Shown here piece after piece: positions 8,142 to 16,588 of a stretch of DNA of 48,518 bases. Made by a program: the position numbers and the translations under genes. The stretch spans positions 1 to 48,518 of the forward strand of contig CAIRGA010000087.1 of NCBI GenBank assembly GCA_903877935.1, given 5' to 3'. The notes below the pieces were generated by a model. That model did not search any database, was not told where the DNA came from, and saw only the letters and a program-made list of their open reading frames with translations. Origin of the DNA: an uncultured Hyphomicrobiales bacterium (GTDB lineage Bacteria > Pseudomonadota > Alphaproteobacteria > Rhizobiales > Beijerinckiaceae). The stretch's first letter is position 1. Each line of letters begins with the position of its first letter.

Positions 8142-8597
8142 TTAGCCATCTCCGCGAACGAGGGTGAAGAAATTGACCTTTGTCGCCGCGGCCTTTCGCG
8201 ATGCCAAGTCGCGTGCTTCTGCTTGCGAGCGCTCTAACGCATCAATGCCGCTTTGCAGCATCTCAGATGTCGAATTCTCGCTTTGTAGGAGCGCGTCAAT
8301 GACGGCCGAATGTTCCGCCTTCACCCGATCGCGCCCTAGCGCGTAAGAAAACCCCATGCGCCCGTCCGTAAGCCGGATAACGCACCGGGTCATCGTCGCT
8401 TCGCCGACATTAAACCGCTGCCCTGCCCCGCCTGCGCGGCCCTCTACCATCAGCGTTCCCGTCTCGGGACGCTTGATGATGTGATAGTCGGGCAAGTCAC
8501 CCAAGCCCGATAAAAGTTTAGCAATTTCGACCGCCGAAGCGCGCGCCAAAATTCCCATCCATCGCTGCCGCGCTATATTTTTATCGCCGTCGAGCAC
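8142..8597 (-). CDS. phnG: C-P lyase subunit PhnG
   Basis: PhnG is the small subunit of the C-P lyase core that works with PhnI in forming the ribosyl phosphonate. Diagnostic segments are RQRWMGILARAS near the start and RPETGTLMVEGRAGGAGQRF followed by NVGEATMTRC. Start choice: the frame is open from a GTG at 8633 (163 residues), but that codon has no ribosome-binding site. I prefer the GTG at 8597, preceded by AAAGG eight bases upstream, which gives 151 residues, close to the family norm. With this start both PhnF-like operators lie upstream of the gene. It is the first gene of the phnGHIJKLM operon and is divergent from phnF. Confidence 0.9.
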   Translation of the reverse strand: MLDGDKNIARQRWMGILARASAVEIAKLLSGLGDLPDYHIIKRPETGTLMVEGRAGGAGQRFNVGEATMTRCVIRLTDGRMGFSYALGRDRVKAEHSAVIDALLQSENSTSEMLQSGIDALERSQAEARDLASRKAAATKVNFFTLVRGDG

Positions 8598-8636
8598 GTT
8601 CAAAACCTTTGGTTGATCTTGGTCGCAAATCACTAT

Positions 8637-8648
8637 AGGTCTAGACTT
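8637..8648. promoter_or_regulatory. Putative PhnF operator 1
   Basis: The 8-base perfect palindrome GTCTAGAC at 8639-8646 is set in AGGTCTAGACTT. It resembles the published mycobacterial PhnF operator TGGTATAGACCA and its complement. It lies in the phnG-phnF divergent region, where PhnF would repress both directions. That it binds PhnF is inferred. Confidence 0.55.
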
Positions 8649-8668
8649 ATTACAACAATTCCGATTAA

Positions 8669-8680
8669 AGGTCTATACGT
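8669..8680. promoter_or_regulatory. Putative PhnF operator 2
   Basis: AGGTCTATACGT is a second copy of the operator-like element, about 31 bases from the first (three helical turns), matching eight central bases of the known PhnF operator. The pair in one divergent promoter region suggests cooperative repression by PhnF dimers. Confidence 0.55.
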
Positions 8681-8714
8681 TTGGCGTGACGCTTTCGTGA
8701 CGGGAAATACGGTA

Positions 8715-9452
8715 ATGGCGCTACAGACCGCGAAAAAATCGGCACCCTTGACCGCTTGGAAGCGAATTGCCGACGATATTGCCTCCGAAATCGCCAGCGG
8801 CGACCACACCCCCGGCAAAGGACTGCCAACGGCTCTCGAGCTCGCTGCCCGTTACGGCGTTCACCGTCATACCGCGCGGCAGGCGCTGCGGCACTTGCAG
8901 GAGCAGGGCCTAGTCTCCGTTGAGCAAGGTAGAGGCAGCTTTGTCACCGGCCGGCGCTTTCCCTATCGCATTGGTCGCTCGGTCAGCTTCCGGCAAAATT
9001 TCAACGCCGCCGGCATTGAAGCGACCGGTAGGATCCTATCGGTTCATTGTATCACCATTCCCATCAGCATTTCGCAATCACTCGGCTTAGCAACGTCCGA
9101 ATCGGTTTGGCGGGTGGAGGCTCTCAACTCAGCCGGCGGTAAACCCATATCACTGTCGATCCATTATCTATCAACGATCCGATTTCCCGATTTTCCATCC
9201 GTGCTCCGCGATCACAACACCTCGATCACCGAAGCCTTCCGGTTTTATGGCATCGACACCTATCGCAGGCTGTCGACATCGCTCTCGGCCCGCATCGCGA
9301 CACAGGAAGAGGTCGCACGCCTCGACCTCACTTATGGCGACCCCGTTTTAACCTCGGAAGGTATTGATAGCCTCGTCGACGGCACGCCCTTGCAAGTAGT
9401 CGAAAGCGCGTTTTCGCCCGCACGTGTACAATTTGTCGTTGAAGCCGATTAA
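8715..9452 (+). CDS. phnF: Phosphonate operon regulator PhnF (GntR/HutC family)
   Basis: PhnF is a GntR-family repressor of the HutC subfamily linked to phosphonate genes. From the ATG at 8715 it has 245 residues: a winged helix-turn-helix at about 10-80 (with LPTALELAARYGVHRHTARQ) and a UTRA ligand-binding domain from about 95 to the end. The open frame runs 34 codons further upstream, but that part covers the divergent promoter and the operator-like palindromes. It is divergent from phnG. It ends tail-to-tail with phnE2 so that the two stop codons overlap in TTAA. The effector is not known; phosphate or a phosphonate is likely. Confidence 0.92.
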   Translation: MALQTAKKSAPLTAWKRIADDIASEIASGDHTPGKGLPTALELAARYGVHRHTARQALRHLQEQGLVSVEQGRGSFVTGRRFPYRIGRSVSFRQNFNAAGIEATGRILSVHCITIPISISQSLGLATSESVWRVEALNSAGGKPISLSIHYLSTIRFPDFPSVLRDHNTSITEAFRFYGIDTYRRLSTSLSARIATQEEVARLDLTYGDPVLTSEGIDSLVDGTPLQVVESAFSPARVQFVVEAD

Positions 9453-10324
9453 ACCGGACGCGCGCCTATAATAGCAACGCGAAGCCGGCTTGAAATCCAA
9501 TCAATCGCTGCGACCGTCATCAATATCAGTAGGATAATAAATGACGTCTCTTCCCACAAATAAGTGCGGATTGTTTCAGTCAAATAAAGCCCAATGCCGC
9601 CCGCACCAACAATACCGATAATCGTCGTTGTGCGCGTATTTGATTCAAAGAAATACAGCACTTGCCCAAGGAGCACGGGCAAGATTTGCGGCACAATTCC
9701 GAATCGAATGCTTTCAAGCCGTGAACCACCAGAAGCCACAATGCCTTCGACGGGCTTTTGATCAGCAGCCTCGATCGCTTCGGAAAATAATTTTCCAAAG
9801 GCACCAAAATCAGACGTGATGATCGCAAGCACACCGGCAAAGGGGCCGAGCCCCACAACGCCCACCCAGATCAAGGCCCAAATCAAGGTATCAATGCCGC
9901 GGATAATATCGAGGAAGCGCCGCGCGGCATAATGCACAAAAGAATTGGAAACAATATTTCTGGCCGCAAGAAATCCAAACGGCAGCGCCAGCACGGCAGC
10001 GCAAATGGTACCAAAAAATGCCATCGACAATGTTTCAATGACACCCTTGATAAAGGTAAAAGCGTTTTCCCATGAACCGGGATCGGGAGGCATCATGGCA
10101 CCAACCACGATCCCGAACTTGCCAAATCCATTGATCAGCATCAGCGGTGTAAAACCGATATAATAAAGACCAAAAATATAGAGCGCCAACAAAAAGCCAA
10201 CAAAGATCGACGTCTGCACACGCTGCTTCGGATCGCCCTGAAAAAGGGCTGAATGCTTGCGGCGCATATGCTCCAAATCGGGGAATCGTTCTCCGATAGC
10301 TGCTTTTTGGAGATGTCTTTTCAT
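9449..10324 (-). CDS. phnE: Phosphonate ABC transporter permease PhnE (second copy)
   Basis: This 291-residue protein is an inner-membrane permease subunit of the PhnCDE importer, with about six hydrophobic segments. The permease-ATPase coupling loop lies around GSRLESIRFGIVPQILPVLLGQ. The N terminus carries a charged cytoplasmic stretch (about 40 residues) before the first membrane segment. Its ATG overlaps the stop of the preceding permease gene by four bases. Alphaproteobacterial phn operons often carry two phnE paralogues that may pair as a heterodimer; that is the likely arrangement here. It is the last gene of the phnCDE1E2 operon. Confidence 0.95.
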   Translation of the reverse strand: MKRHLQKAAIGERFPDLEHMRRKHSALFQGDPKQRVQTSIFVGFLLALYIFGLYYIGFTPLMLINGFGKFGIVVGAMMPPDPGSWENAFTFIKGVIETLSMAFFGTICAAVLALPFGFLAARNIVSNSFVHYAARRFLDIIRGIDTLIWALIWVGVVGLGPFAGVLAIITSDFGAFGKLFSEAIEAADQKPVEGIVASGGSRLESIRFGIVPQILPVLLGQVLYFFESNTRTTTIIGIVGAGGIGLYLTETIRTYLWEETSFIILLILMTVAAIDWISSRLRVAIIGARPV

Positions 10325-11205
10325 GACGTCGTATCCATAGCAATCATACGATGACGGATTTTCTCGGTACCATAATCGATCACCATGACCGTTAAGATGA
10401 TGATGATCAGCACGGCGCCAACGTCCACATAGTAAAACTTGCGAACATATTCGATGAGCAATTGGCCAATACCGCCCGCACCGACAAAGCCCATGACCGA
10501 TGCGCCACGAACATTCACCTCAAATCGGAGCAGAGAATAACTCGTAAAGTTTGAAAGCACTTGCGGCACGACGCCAAAGCGAATTTGCTGGAACCATGTC
10601 GCGCCGCTGGCACGCAGCCCTTCGACCGGTTTCATGTCAATATTATCAACAATTTCAGAAAATAATTTTCCCAACGCGCCCGTTGTATGAATGGCGAGGG
10701 CGAGCACCCCTGGGAATGGTCCAAGCCCAAAGCTGACCACGAAAATAAGCGCGAAGGTCACATCTGGAACCGTGCGGAAAAATTCAAGAAGGCGACGAGT
10801 CAAAAATTGCGACCAGCTATTAACCGCCATACTGCCGCTTGCAAAGAAGGCTAGAAAAAAGGCCGCAACTGCTCCTGTAACCGTACCAACATAGGCGATC
10901 AAAAGAGTCTCGGACATATAGCGAAGCCATTTGCCCAAACCCCAATACCATTCGGCGACATCGTCGAAAAAGGTCGTAACCCCTATATGAGGGGTCATAT
11001 CATAAAAATAGCGCGGAAATTTCCAAAAATTGGTGACAAATTTGTGAGGATCAACTTCAGCGCCAAAAGCTGCCAGAAAAATCAAAAGAACAACGATGAT
11101 GGATCCAAGGAATAACTGTCGCCGCTTCTGCGCAACCGTTGCCGCATAGACCGACTGCAAATGCGCACTTTGATCATGCGGCAAGGGTTGGATTGCAGTA
11201 GCCAA
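10321..11205 (-). CDS. phnE: Phosphonate ABC transporter permease PhnE (first copy)
   Basis: This is the first of two adjacent PhnE permeases, with about six membrane segments and the coupling-loop sequence GATWFQQIRFGVVPQVLSNF. Start choice: the frame is open from an ATG at 11259, but the first 18 codons from there would cover the hairpin downstream of phnD and give an uncharacteristic N terminus. I prefer the TTG at 11205, preceded by GGAGAA at good spacing, giving 294 residues. A TTG start plus the hairpin would keep permease output below that of the binding protein. The gene is followed by the second phnE with a four-base overlap. Confidence 0.92.
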   Translation of the reverse strand: MATAIQPLPHDQSAHLQSVYAATVAQKRRQLFLGSIIVVLLIFLAAFGAEVDPHKFVTNFWKFPRYFYDMTPHIGVTTFFDDVAEWYWGLGKWLRYMSETLLIAYVGTVTGAVAAFFLAFFASGSMAVNSWSQFLTRRLLEFFRTVPDVTFALIFVVSFGLGPFPGVLALAIHTTGALGKLFSEIVDNIDMKPVEGLRASGATWFQQIRFGVVPQVLSNFTSYSLLRFEVNVRGASVMGFVGAGGIGQLLIEYVRKFYYVDVGAVLIIIILTVMVIDYGTEKIRHRMIAMDTTS

Positions 11206-11230
11206 TGCACTTCTCCAAAAAAATGAGTCG

Positions 11231-11256
11231 AAAGGCGGCGGAAAATCGCCGCCTTT
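11231..11256 (-). terminator. Intra-operon hairpin between phnD and phnE
   Basis: This is a perfect 10-base stem (AAAGGCGGCG at 11231-11240, complement at 11247-11256) with a 6-base loop. On the transcribed minus strand a run of seven T follows about seven bases later. It sits between the binding-protein gene and the first permease gene, so it probably acts as a partial terminator or 3'-end stabiliser of phnD mRNA. Confidence 0.75.
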
Positions 11257-11270
11257 CAATCCTTCAGATA

Positions 11271-12182
11271 TCAGGACTTCTTCTTGAGTTCGTCGACGAA
11301 CTTAACAAGATTGATCGTTGGCTGATATTCTTCAGTCGATGTTGCCTGGAACGGTGCCTTTTTACCATTGGTTGCCTTGGCAAAAGCTTCTGGATCCTTT
11401 TCAGCAGCCGACAGGATGGCCGACTTGATTTTAGACTTCAACTCATCAGGCATCGAATTAAGAATCGCGATTGGTCCGTTCAGGATCGACTGCGACTTAT
11501 AGATGATGCGCAAGTCGCTCATCTTCAAAAGACCCTTTTGATCCGCATGAAGTGCATCGGAGTCATTTTCGTTGGTCCATGCGTTAAAGCATGCATCGAA
11601 CGTGCCCTGAGCCACGCCAATTGCTGCATTCTCATGCGTACCGGCATAGACAACCTTCGAGAAGAACTTGTCTGGATCAATGCCCAGCTTGTTCATTTCG
11701 AAGCGCGGAACATTGTTGCCCGAGGTTGAATTCGGATCAACCAGACCAAGGGTTTTGCCCTTAAGATCTTCGAGCTTTTGGAAAGGGCTGTCCTTTTTCA
11801 CGTAAACAACGGAAAAATAGCCTTTTGAACCGTCTTTGTTCACTTCAATCGCAATTGGAGAGATATTCGCGCCGACGATGATCGAGCGAGCGAAAGAAGC
11901 AGCGCCGTAATAGCCAATATTGATGGTCTCTTCCTTCTGGCCCTGAACAACAGCGGCATAGTCATTCACGATACGCAGCTTTACAGGAACGCCAATTTCC
12001 TTTGAAAGATAGTCCATGAAAGGCTGGTAGCGATTGGTCGTGTCCGCCGCATTTTCAGCAGGAACGATTGCAAAGGAAAGTTCTGGATATTTGGACTTCC
12101 ACTCTTGGGCGAAAGCGCCCGAAGCGGCTCCAACAACTGCCATAGCAGCGGTGGCGGCAAGCATAATGCGACGCGTGATCAT
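11271..12182 (-). CDS. phnD: Phosphonate ABC transporter substrate-binding protein PhnD
   Basis: PhnD is the periplasmic phosphonate-binding protein of the PhnCDE importer. The 303-residue sequence starts with a Sec signal peptide (two arginines, hydrophobic core, probable cleavage after AFA at about residue 25). A type II periplasmic binding domain follows, with the family segments FAIVPAENAADTTNRYQPF near the mature N terminus and the Ser/Thr-rich binding region VDPNSTSGNNVPRFEM. A strong AAGGAG ribosome-binding site precedes the ATG. It lies 76 bases downstream of phnC and is followed by a strong hairpin. Confidence 0.96.
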   Translation of the reverse strand: MITRRIMLAATAAMAVVGAASGAFAQEWKSKYPELSFAIVPAENAADTTNRYQPFMDYLSKEIGVPVKLRIVNDYAAVVQGQKEETINIGYYGAASFARSIIVGANISPIAIEVNKDGSKGYFSVVYVKKDSPFQKLEDLKGKTLGLVDPNSTSGNNVPRFEMNKLGIDPDKFFSKVVYAGTHENAAIGVAQGTFDACFNAWTNENDSDALHADQKGLLKMSDLRIIYKSQSILNGPIAILNSMPDELKSKIKSAILSAAEKDPEAFAKATNGKKAPFQATSTEEYQPTINLVKFVDELKKKS

Positions 12183-12258
12183 GGTCTTCGTCTCCTTGTG
12201 GTCATATCGTTTGGTGAATTTACCAGTCGGCGCGGATACGGGTCCGTGTCGTAGGTTG

Positions 12259-13059
12259 TTAGGCCACTACTGCCATGCCCGACGGCATATCAACAGGAGC
12301 GGAATTGGTATTCATGACTTCATGCGCTTCAAGGCCATAAAGTTCGCGCGCAACGTCTTCGGTCAGTGCAGACGGAACATCATCAAACACAACCCGGCCC
12401 TGCGCCATGCCAACAAGACGTTCGCAATAGGTGCGGGCGAGATCGAGCGAATGAAGATTGCAAATGACCGTGATTCCAAAATGCTTATTGATCCGCAAAA
12501 GCGCATCCATCACGATTTTTGTGTTACGCGGATCAAGCGATGCTATTGGCTCATCGGCCAAAATAATATCGGGCTCTTGCACCAAAGCGCGGCAAATGGC
12601 GACGCGCTGCTGTTGACCACCGGATAATTGATCCGCACGCTGTGCCGCAAGATTGGCGATATCGAATTGTTCGAGCGCTGCAAGAGCGATGGCTTTGTCA
12701 TCGTCGCCCCAAAGCTTCAACATGGTACGCCAGCCGGGTGCCTCTGAAAGTCGGCCCATAAGAACATTCGTTAGAACATCCAAGCGGCCAACAAGATTAA
12801 ATTGCTGAAAAATCATGGAGCACCGACGGCGCCATTCACGAAGCTCGGCGCCCTTGAGTGCTGTGACATCAACACCGTCGAACATGATCCGACCATGGGT
12901 TGGATCATTCAAACGGTTAATCATCCGAAGCAGCGTCGATTTACCTGCGCCCGAGCGTCCAATAACGCCTACAAAGCTACCGGGCTTTATCGAAAGAGAG
13001 ACCGAATCAACCGCTGGGTTGGTCCCGTAAATTTTGCTCAATCCATCAATGACCAGCAT
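12259..13059 (-). CDS. phnC: Phosphonate ABC transporter ATP-binding protein PhnC
   Basis: PhnC is the ATPase of the phosphonate importer. In its 266 residues Walker [10 protein letters not shown] is at 34-42, the Q-loop region is [13 protein letters not shown], and the signature [15 protein letters not shown] is followed by Walker [13 protein letters not shown]. The long loop between Q-loop and signature ([17 protein letters not shown]) is typical of PhnC. A GGAG ribosome-binding site precedes the ATG. It is the first gene of phnCDE1E2 and has a tandem Pho box about 44 bases upstream, implying induction by phosphate starvation. Confidence 0.96.
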   Translation of the reverse strand: MLVIDGLSKIYGTNPAVDSVSLSIKPGSFVGVIGRSGAGKSTLLRMINRLNDPTHGRIMFDGVDVTALKGAELREWRRRCSMIFQQFNLVGRLDVLTNVLMGRLSEAPGWRTMLKLWGDDDKAIALAALEQFDIANLAAQRADQLSGGQQQRVAICRALVQEPDIILADEPIASLDPRNTKIVMDALLRINKHFGITVICNLHSLDLARTYCERLVGMAQGRVVFDDVPSALTEDVARELYGLEAHEVMNTNSAPVDMPSGMAVVA

Positions 13060-13102
13060 CGAACTTTCTCCTAAACCGTGAGAGCGGAAGTAAGAGCTTT
13101 CA

Positions 13103-13131
13103 ATGACAACGACATGACAGGCTGTGGACAG
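13103..13131 (-). promoter_or_regulatory. Tandem Pho box upstream of phnC
   Basis: On the minus strand there are three 7-base repeats, CTGTCCA, CTGTCAT and TTGTCAT, each separated by four bases. This is the 11-base periodicity of PhoB binding sites (consensus CTGTCAT, 4-base spacer, CTGTCAT). The element ends 43 bases before the phnC start codon, as expected for an activator site replacing the -35 element. Confidence 0.85.
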
Positions 13132-13310
13132 TTTGGCGCGTCTTTTTGACGTTGCTAGCCCCCGATCGGCAAGGCCTGTCAGACGGAGGGCTTTTCAAAC
13201 TTGGTCTTAACTGCTAAAAAATTGGGCACTTAAGTCGCGTATCTTCATTGCTTTTGGCAGAGCCACCGGATGACCCGGCGGCTTGCCAGCGTTCAGAAAG
13301 ATCGACACCC

Positions 13311-13520
13311 ATGGTTGTGACCATTGATCAAGCCATTGAAATTCATGCAAAAGCCGCCCTTTTTAGGTCTGGTAAATCAGCGTTGAAGCTGACCATGGAC
13401 CGGGCGGAAAACTGCCGCGCCCGCGGGGATCTCAAGAGTTTTGAAACCTGGAAATCCGTCGGCGATAAGATCGCTGAGCTGGAGACGACGGGCTATCTCA
13501 AGCAGCGCAAAAGAGCTTGA
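13311..13520 (+). CDS. Small conserved hypothetical protein
   Basis: This small soluble protein of 69 residues, counted from the ATG at 13311, is rich in charged residues and probably all helical (TIDQAIEIHAKAALFRSGKSALK, then a C-terminal helix). Similar short proteins with an EIHAK...SG...L motif are, to my recollection, common in Rhizobiales genomes without a known function. The open frame extends 21 codons further upstream, but that part looks unrelated. It ends seven bases before the convergent flavoprotein gene. No motif suggests an activity. Confidence 0.65.
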   Translation: MVVTIDQAIEIHAKAALFRSGKSALKLTMDRAENCRARGDLKSFETWKSVGDKIAELETTGYLKQRKRA

Positions 13521-13526
13521 GGTCTG

Positions 13527-14141
13527 TTACCACATTGATTTCTTCGCCCGTTCGGGCCATTCCCGATCATATTCAGCGCCGCCAACTGTATTGTCGCTCA
13601 ATCGGGCCAAGATCAGCCCGGCCGTAGGCATTGTATCGGGAGCGACATGGCGTTCCACGTTCCATAAATCAGAGCGAACGATCGCCCGGGCACATTGAAA
13701 ATAAATCGCCTCGATGGTGATAACGATAACGGAGCGCGGCTTTTGTCCGTCGACAGCAAAACTCTCGCAGAGCGTAGGATCAGCATCAACATAAGCGCGG
13801 CCATTCACGCGTAGGGCATTACCCGACCCGGGAATTAAAAACATCAACGCAACGCGTGGATCGCGAATAATATTTTTAAGCGAATCCGTACGGTTATTGC
13901 CACGACGATCCGGCATCATAATCGTCCGATCATCAACAATATGAACCAGATGCCCATGTCTATCGCCCCGCGGTGAGCAATCAAGCCCCTCAGGGCCCGA
14001 CGTTGCCAAGGCCGCAAACGGAGAGGCTTCGATCATCGCGCGGTATTCCGGCGAGATGGAGTTGATTTCTTTAGCAAGCGAGGCTTCACCCGGAAGCCCA
14101 TAAAGCGCTTCCAAAGCTTCGACTGACTCAATCTTCACCAT
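13527..14141 (-). CDS. Pyridoxamine 5'-phosphate oxidase-like FMN-binding protein
   Basis: This 204-residue protein has a split-barrel flavin-binding fold of the pyridoxamine-phosphate-oxidase-like family, close to the DR2398/MSMEG_1061 group (TIGR04025). Diagnostic stretches are ALYGLPGEASLAKE near the start, SPFAALATSGPEGLDCSPRGD, MMPDRRGNNRTDSLKNI and IEAIYFQCARAIVRSDLW near the end. The likely role is an FMN- or F420-type redox reaction or flavin-binding; the substrate is unknown. I chose the ATG at 14141 because the family sequence starts there; the frame is open 18 codons further. It lies 28 bases after the metallophosphoesterase gene and may share its Pho-controlled transcript. Confidence 0.87.
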   Translation of the reverse strand: MVKIESVEALEALYGLPGEASLAKEINSISPEYRAMIEASPFAALATSGPEGLDCSPRGDRHGHLVHIVDDRTIMMPDRRGNNRTDSLKNIIRDPRVALMFLIPGSGNALRVNGRAYVDADPTLCESFAVDGQKPRSVIVITIEAIYFQCARAIVRSDLWNVERHVAPDTMPTAGLILARLSDNTVGGAEYDREWPERAKKSMW

Positions 14142-14169
14142 GATAATTCTCTTTCGGTCCCTGCCATCT

Positions 14170-15441
14170 TTAGTGGCATTCAACCGCCCGGCCAATCAAC
14201 TTGCAAGCACCAAGGACATGCCCATGCGTATCATAGTCCGTAATAGTCCATTGATCATCGGGGCCATCTTTAGCCCGCTCCATCATCGCGAACCCAAAGG
14301 TGCGCGGCTTGGCAAAGCCGTTCTTGATGGTAACACCATTAATGACAAGGCCCGCTGGATTTTCAGGTGGCTTGGCTTCAAGATTGTCGCCGCCATGCCC
14401 CGACACAATTTGAATAGGTAAATCCTGCTCATAGGCATCCACTTCAAATTTATGCTGATGACCTGAGAAAATCGCTTGCACATTCGCAGGAATAGAACCC
14501 GTCGCCGCAGCCGCAAGCGTCTTGTTATCGCCACCCGATTTCTCAGCCTCTTCCGTGCCATCCGCCGTCCAAATCGGGCGATGGAAGGCGAGCCAAACCG
14601 GACCTTCCGGTGCCAAAGTACGGATCGATTCAAATTCTTGCTTATAATGAGCAACCTGCAGCGGATTGGCCTTCGCATCATCGGCGGTGGAAACATCCAT
14701 CACCGCAATGCTCAAGCCCGGCAGCTTAACCGCAAAAGGCTTTGCAGGCCCAAGACAGCCGGAGGCACCGCTTGAGGCATCCCACGGATAAGGATCAAGC
14801 GTGCGCGCCCAGCCTTTGCCGCCGCGGTCGCATTCTTCGTGATTGCCGCGCACAAAGATCCAAGGAGCGGTGTTGAGCAAAAGCTCGGCAGGCGCAAAAA
14901 AATCTGCCCGCCAAACGGCCCAGCTATCGCCATAGGGCGAACCGGCGCAGCCGTCATTCCCATCCGGGCAAGCGCTTTCGCGATAATGAAAGTCTCCCAC
15001 GTGCAAAACCAAATCAGGCTTTAGCTCCGCGCCAATATCTGCGCCTATACGGAACGGCCAAAGGGCCGCGTCATTGCAGGCTTGCGTGACCTTACCCTTC
15101 AACCGGCATCCCGTATCGCCAATGACCAAAATCCGATTGGGATGCTCCACAGGCAAGGGAAGCGGTGTCTTATCGATGCTCGCCCTTTTGGTACCAGAGG
15201 GAATGGCGGCCGTGCAGACGGCGATCGGATAATTCTCACCCCGCGTTGAACGCAGCTGCATCGCAACCGAAACGCCATCCACAACCAAAGCAGGGCAAGC
15301 CTCTGATTCAGTTATCGCCCGCGCCTCAAGTCCGGTTGGCGAATACTGCACCCAACGAAACAGGTCAGCCGCATCGGCTACGCCACTTCCAGTCAGAGCC
15401 AAGCTCAAAAATGCGATCACTCCAAAGCGCTTCAACATCAT
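14170..15441 (-). CDS. Secreted metallophosphoesterase
   Basis: This 423-residue calcineurin-type phosphoesterase has a cleavable signal peptide (cleavage near residue 25, after VADA or ADAA), so it acts in the periplasm or outside the cell. The metal-ligand motifs are in the standard order: GDTG at 108-111, GDFHYRE at 149-155, GNHEEC at 199-204, then FHRPIW and SGHQHKF. The spacing resembles purple-acid-phosphatase-like phosphomonoesterases and diesterases. Several cysteine pairs in the mature part fit an exported protein. A Pho box lies 48 bases before the ATG, so it is probably a phosphate-starvation phosphatase that frees phosphate for uptake. The exact substrate cannot be told from sequence. 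Confidence 0.88.
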   Translation of the reverse strand: MMLKRFGVIAFLSLALTGSGVADAADLFRWVQYSPTGLEARAITESEACPALVVDGVSVAMQLRSTRGENYPIAVCTAAIPSGTKRASIDKTPLPLPVEHPNRILVIGDTGCRLKGKVTQACNDAALWPFRIGADIGAELKPDLVLHVGDFHYRESACPDGNDGCAGSPYGDSWAVWRADFFAPAELLLNTAPWIFVRGNHEECDRGGKGWARTLDPYPWDASSGASGCLGPAKPFAVKLPGLSIAVMDVSTADDAKANPLQVAHYKQEFESIRTLAPEGPVWLAFHRPIWTADGTEEAEKSGGDNKTLAAAATGSIPANVQAIFSGHQHKFEVDAYEQDLPIQIVSGHGGDNLEAKPPENPAGLVINGVTIKNGFAKPRTFGFAMMERAKDGPDDQWTITDYDTHGHVLGACKLIGRAVECH

Positions 15442-15489
15442 GGCATATCTCCAAGCTGGGCAATAACCCCTTATCGCTAGAGCCTTAAG

Positions 15490-15507
15490 TTGACACTTTG
15501 GTGACAG
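15490..15507 (-). promoter_or_regulatory. Pho box upstream of the metallophosphoesterase
   Basis: On the minus strand CTGTCAC and GTGTCAA are separated by four bases, a close match to the PhoB consensus (two CTGTCAT repeats with 11-base period). It ends 48 bases before the start codon, the same geometry as at phnC. Confidence 0.72.
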
Positions 15508-15566
15508 ATCGTTGGCTTAGGCTTTAGCTTAAACCCGGATTAGTACCTTATGTCTCCGATAGGGCG

Positions 15567-16568
15567 CTAAGTAATATCGAGTTTTTTCATGAGTCTATAA
15601 GCGAAAAAACTAGAAAGAACACACATCACGATGACATACCAAAATCCACCCGGTGTTTCGACAAACGGTAGATCCTTCACGTTCATTCCAAAAATCCCGG
15701 CGATCAATGTCGGCGGCAAAAGCAAAGCCGTGAGGACGGATAAAATACGCAGATTATCATTGATAGCTGCGTTGGTTTTAGCTGCCATTTCATCTTGCAG
15801 AAGCCGCGCGCGATCCTGCACGAGCACGGCATCGTGGTCTAAAGCCTCAAGCTCACGCGTTAATCGAATGGCCACATCGTCAAAATCGGCGGGTAGCGAC
15901 AATTGTAATTTTTCAAATCGAGCGAACGAGTTTCGAATCGCAAACATATCGCGGTGAAGGCGCGCCGACATGCGCCGAACAGGCGCAAGGCGGACCCGAT
16001 CATCATTGACTTCTGGCTGCAAAACGCGGTCTTCAATGTCGTCAAGCGTTTCGGAGAGATCTGATAATTCTCGGGCGGCGGCGTGAGCGAAATGCGAAAA
16101 AATCATTTCCAATAAGTCAATGGGTGACGCCGGAATATGTCCCCGTTCTAGATGCCGCCTTACCCGGTCCGTTGAATAGAGCGCATGGCGACGCATGCTG
16201 ATAAAAATCCGGCTATTAAGCGCAAACGACAATTTGGCGGTATCCCGGGTGCGCCCTGATAAATCGCGCTCAAAATCGGCAATCGCACCGTAGACCGTGT
16301 CGCCGTCAACGTCCAATCGCAATCCACCATCTTGATCGATCAGACTGTCTTTGGCGTCGTCGGGAAGATGGGGTAGATCGCGAATAAGGTGACGGGCTTG
16401 TTCATGGGATGAAGCAAAGTGAAGCCAATACCAAACTTCCGAAGAAGCTAAGTCCTCGACGTTGGGCAACCCTTGCAAAGCCGTTGGGGGATGGGTTCCG
16501 TTAAAACGAAACGCCCATAGCAAGCCGCCATTTGGTTCTTTTAAAGCGCTATCTTCTATGGCTTGCAT
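15567..16568 (-). CDS. CorA/ZntB-family divalent cation transporter
   Basis: This 333-residue protein has a large N-terminal cytoplasmic domain, a long helical stalk (about 150-270) and two C-terminal membrane segments, the CorA fold. The signature GMN is at 294-296 after the first membrane segment (TALLLPPTLIAGIFGMN), followed by NVKDLPF and the second segment ending in a lysine-rich tail. The loop sequence is nearer to the ZntB zinc-transporter branch than to classical magnesium CorA, so zinc or magnesium are both possible. It starts 20 bases after ugpC on the same strand and is probably cotranscribed with the ugp operon, which is not usual. Confidence 0.85.
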   Translation of the reverse strand: MQAIEDSALKEPNGGLLWAFRFNGTHPPTALQGLPNVEDLASSEVWYWLHFASSHEQARHLIRDLPHLPDDAKDSLIDQDGGLRLDVDGDTVYGAIADFERDLSGRTRDTAKLSFALNSRIFISMRRHALYSTDRVRRHLERGHIPASPIDLLEMIFSHFAHAAARELSDLSETLDDIEDRVLQPEVNDDRVRLAPVRRMSARLHRDMFAIRNSFARFEKLQLSLPADFDDVAIRLTRELEALDHDAVLVQDRARLLQDEMAAKTNAAINDNLRILSVLTALLLPPTLIAGIFGMNVKDLPFVETPGGFWYVIVMCVLSSFFAYRLMKKLDIT

Positions 16569-16588
16569 GGCCGCGATTTCCCGCCTTC

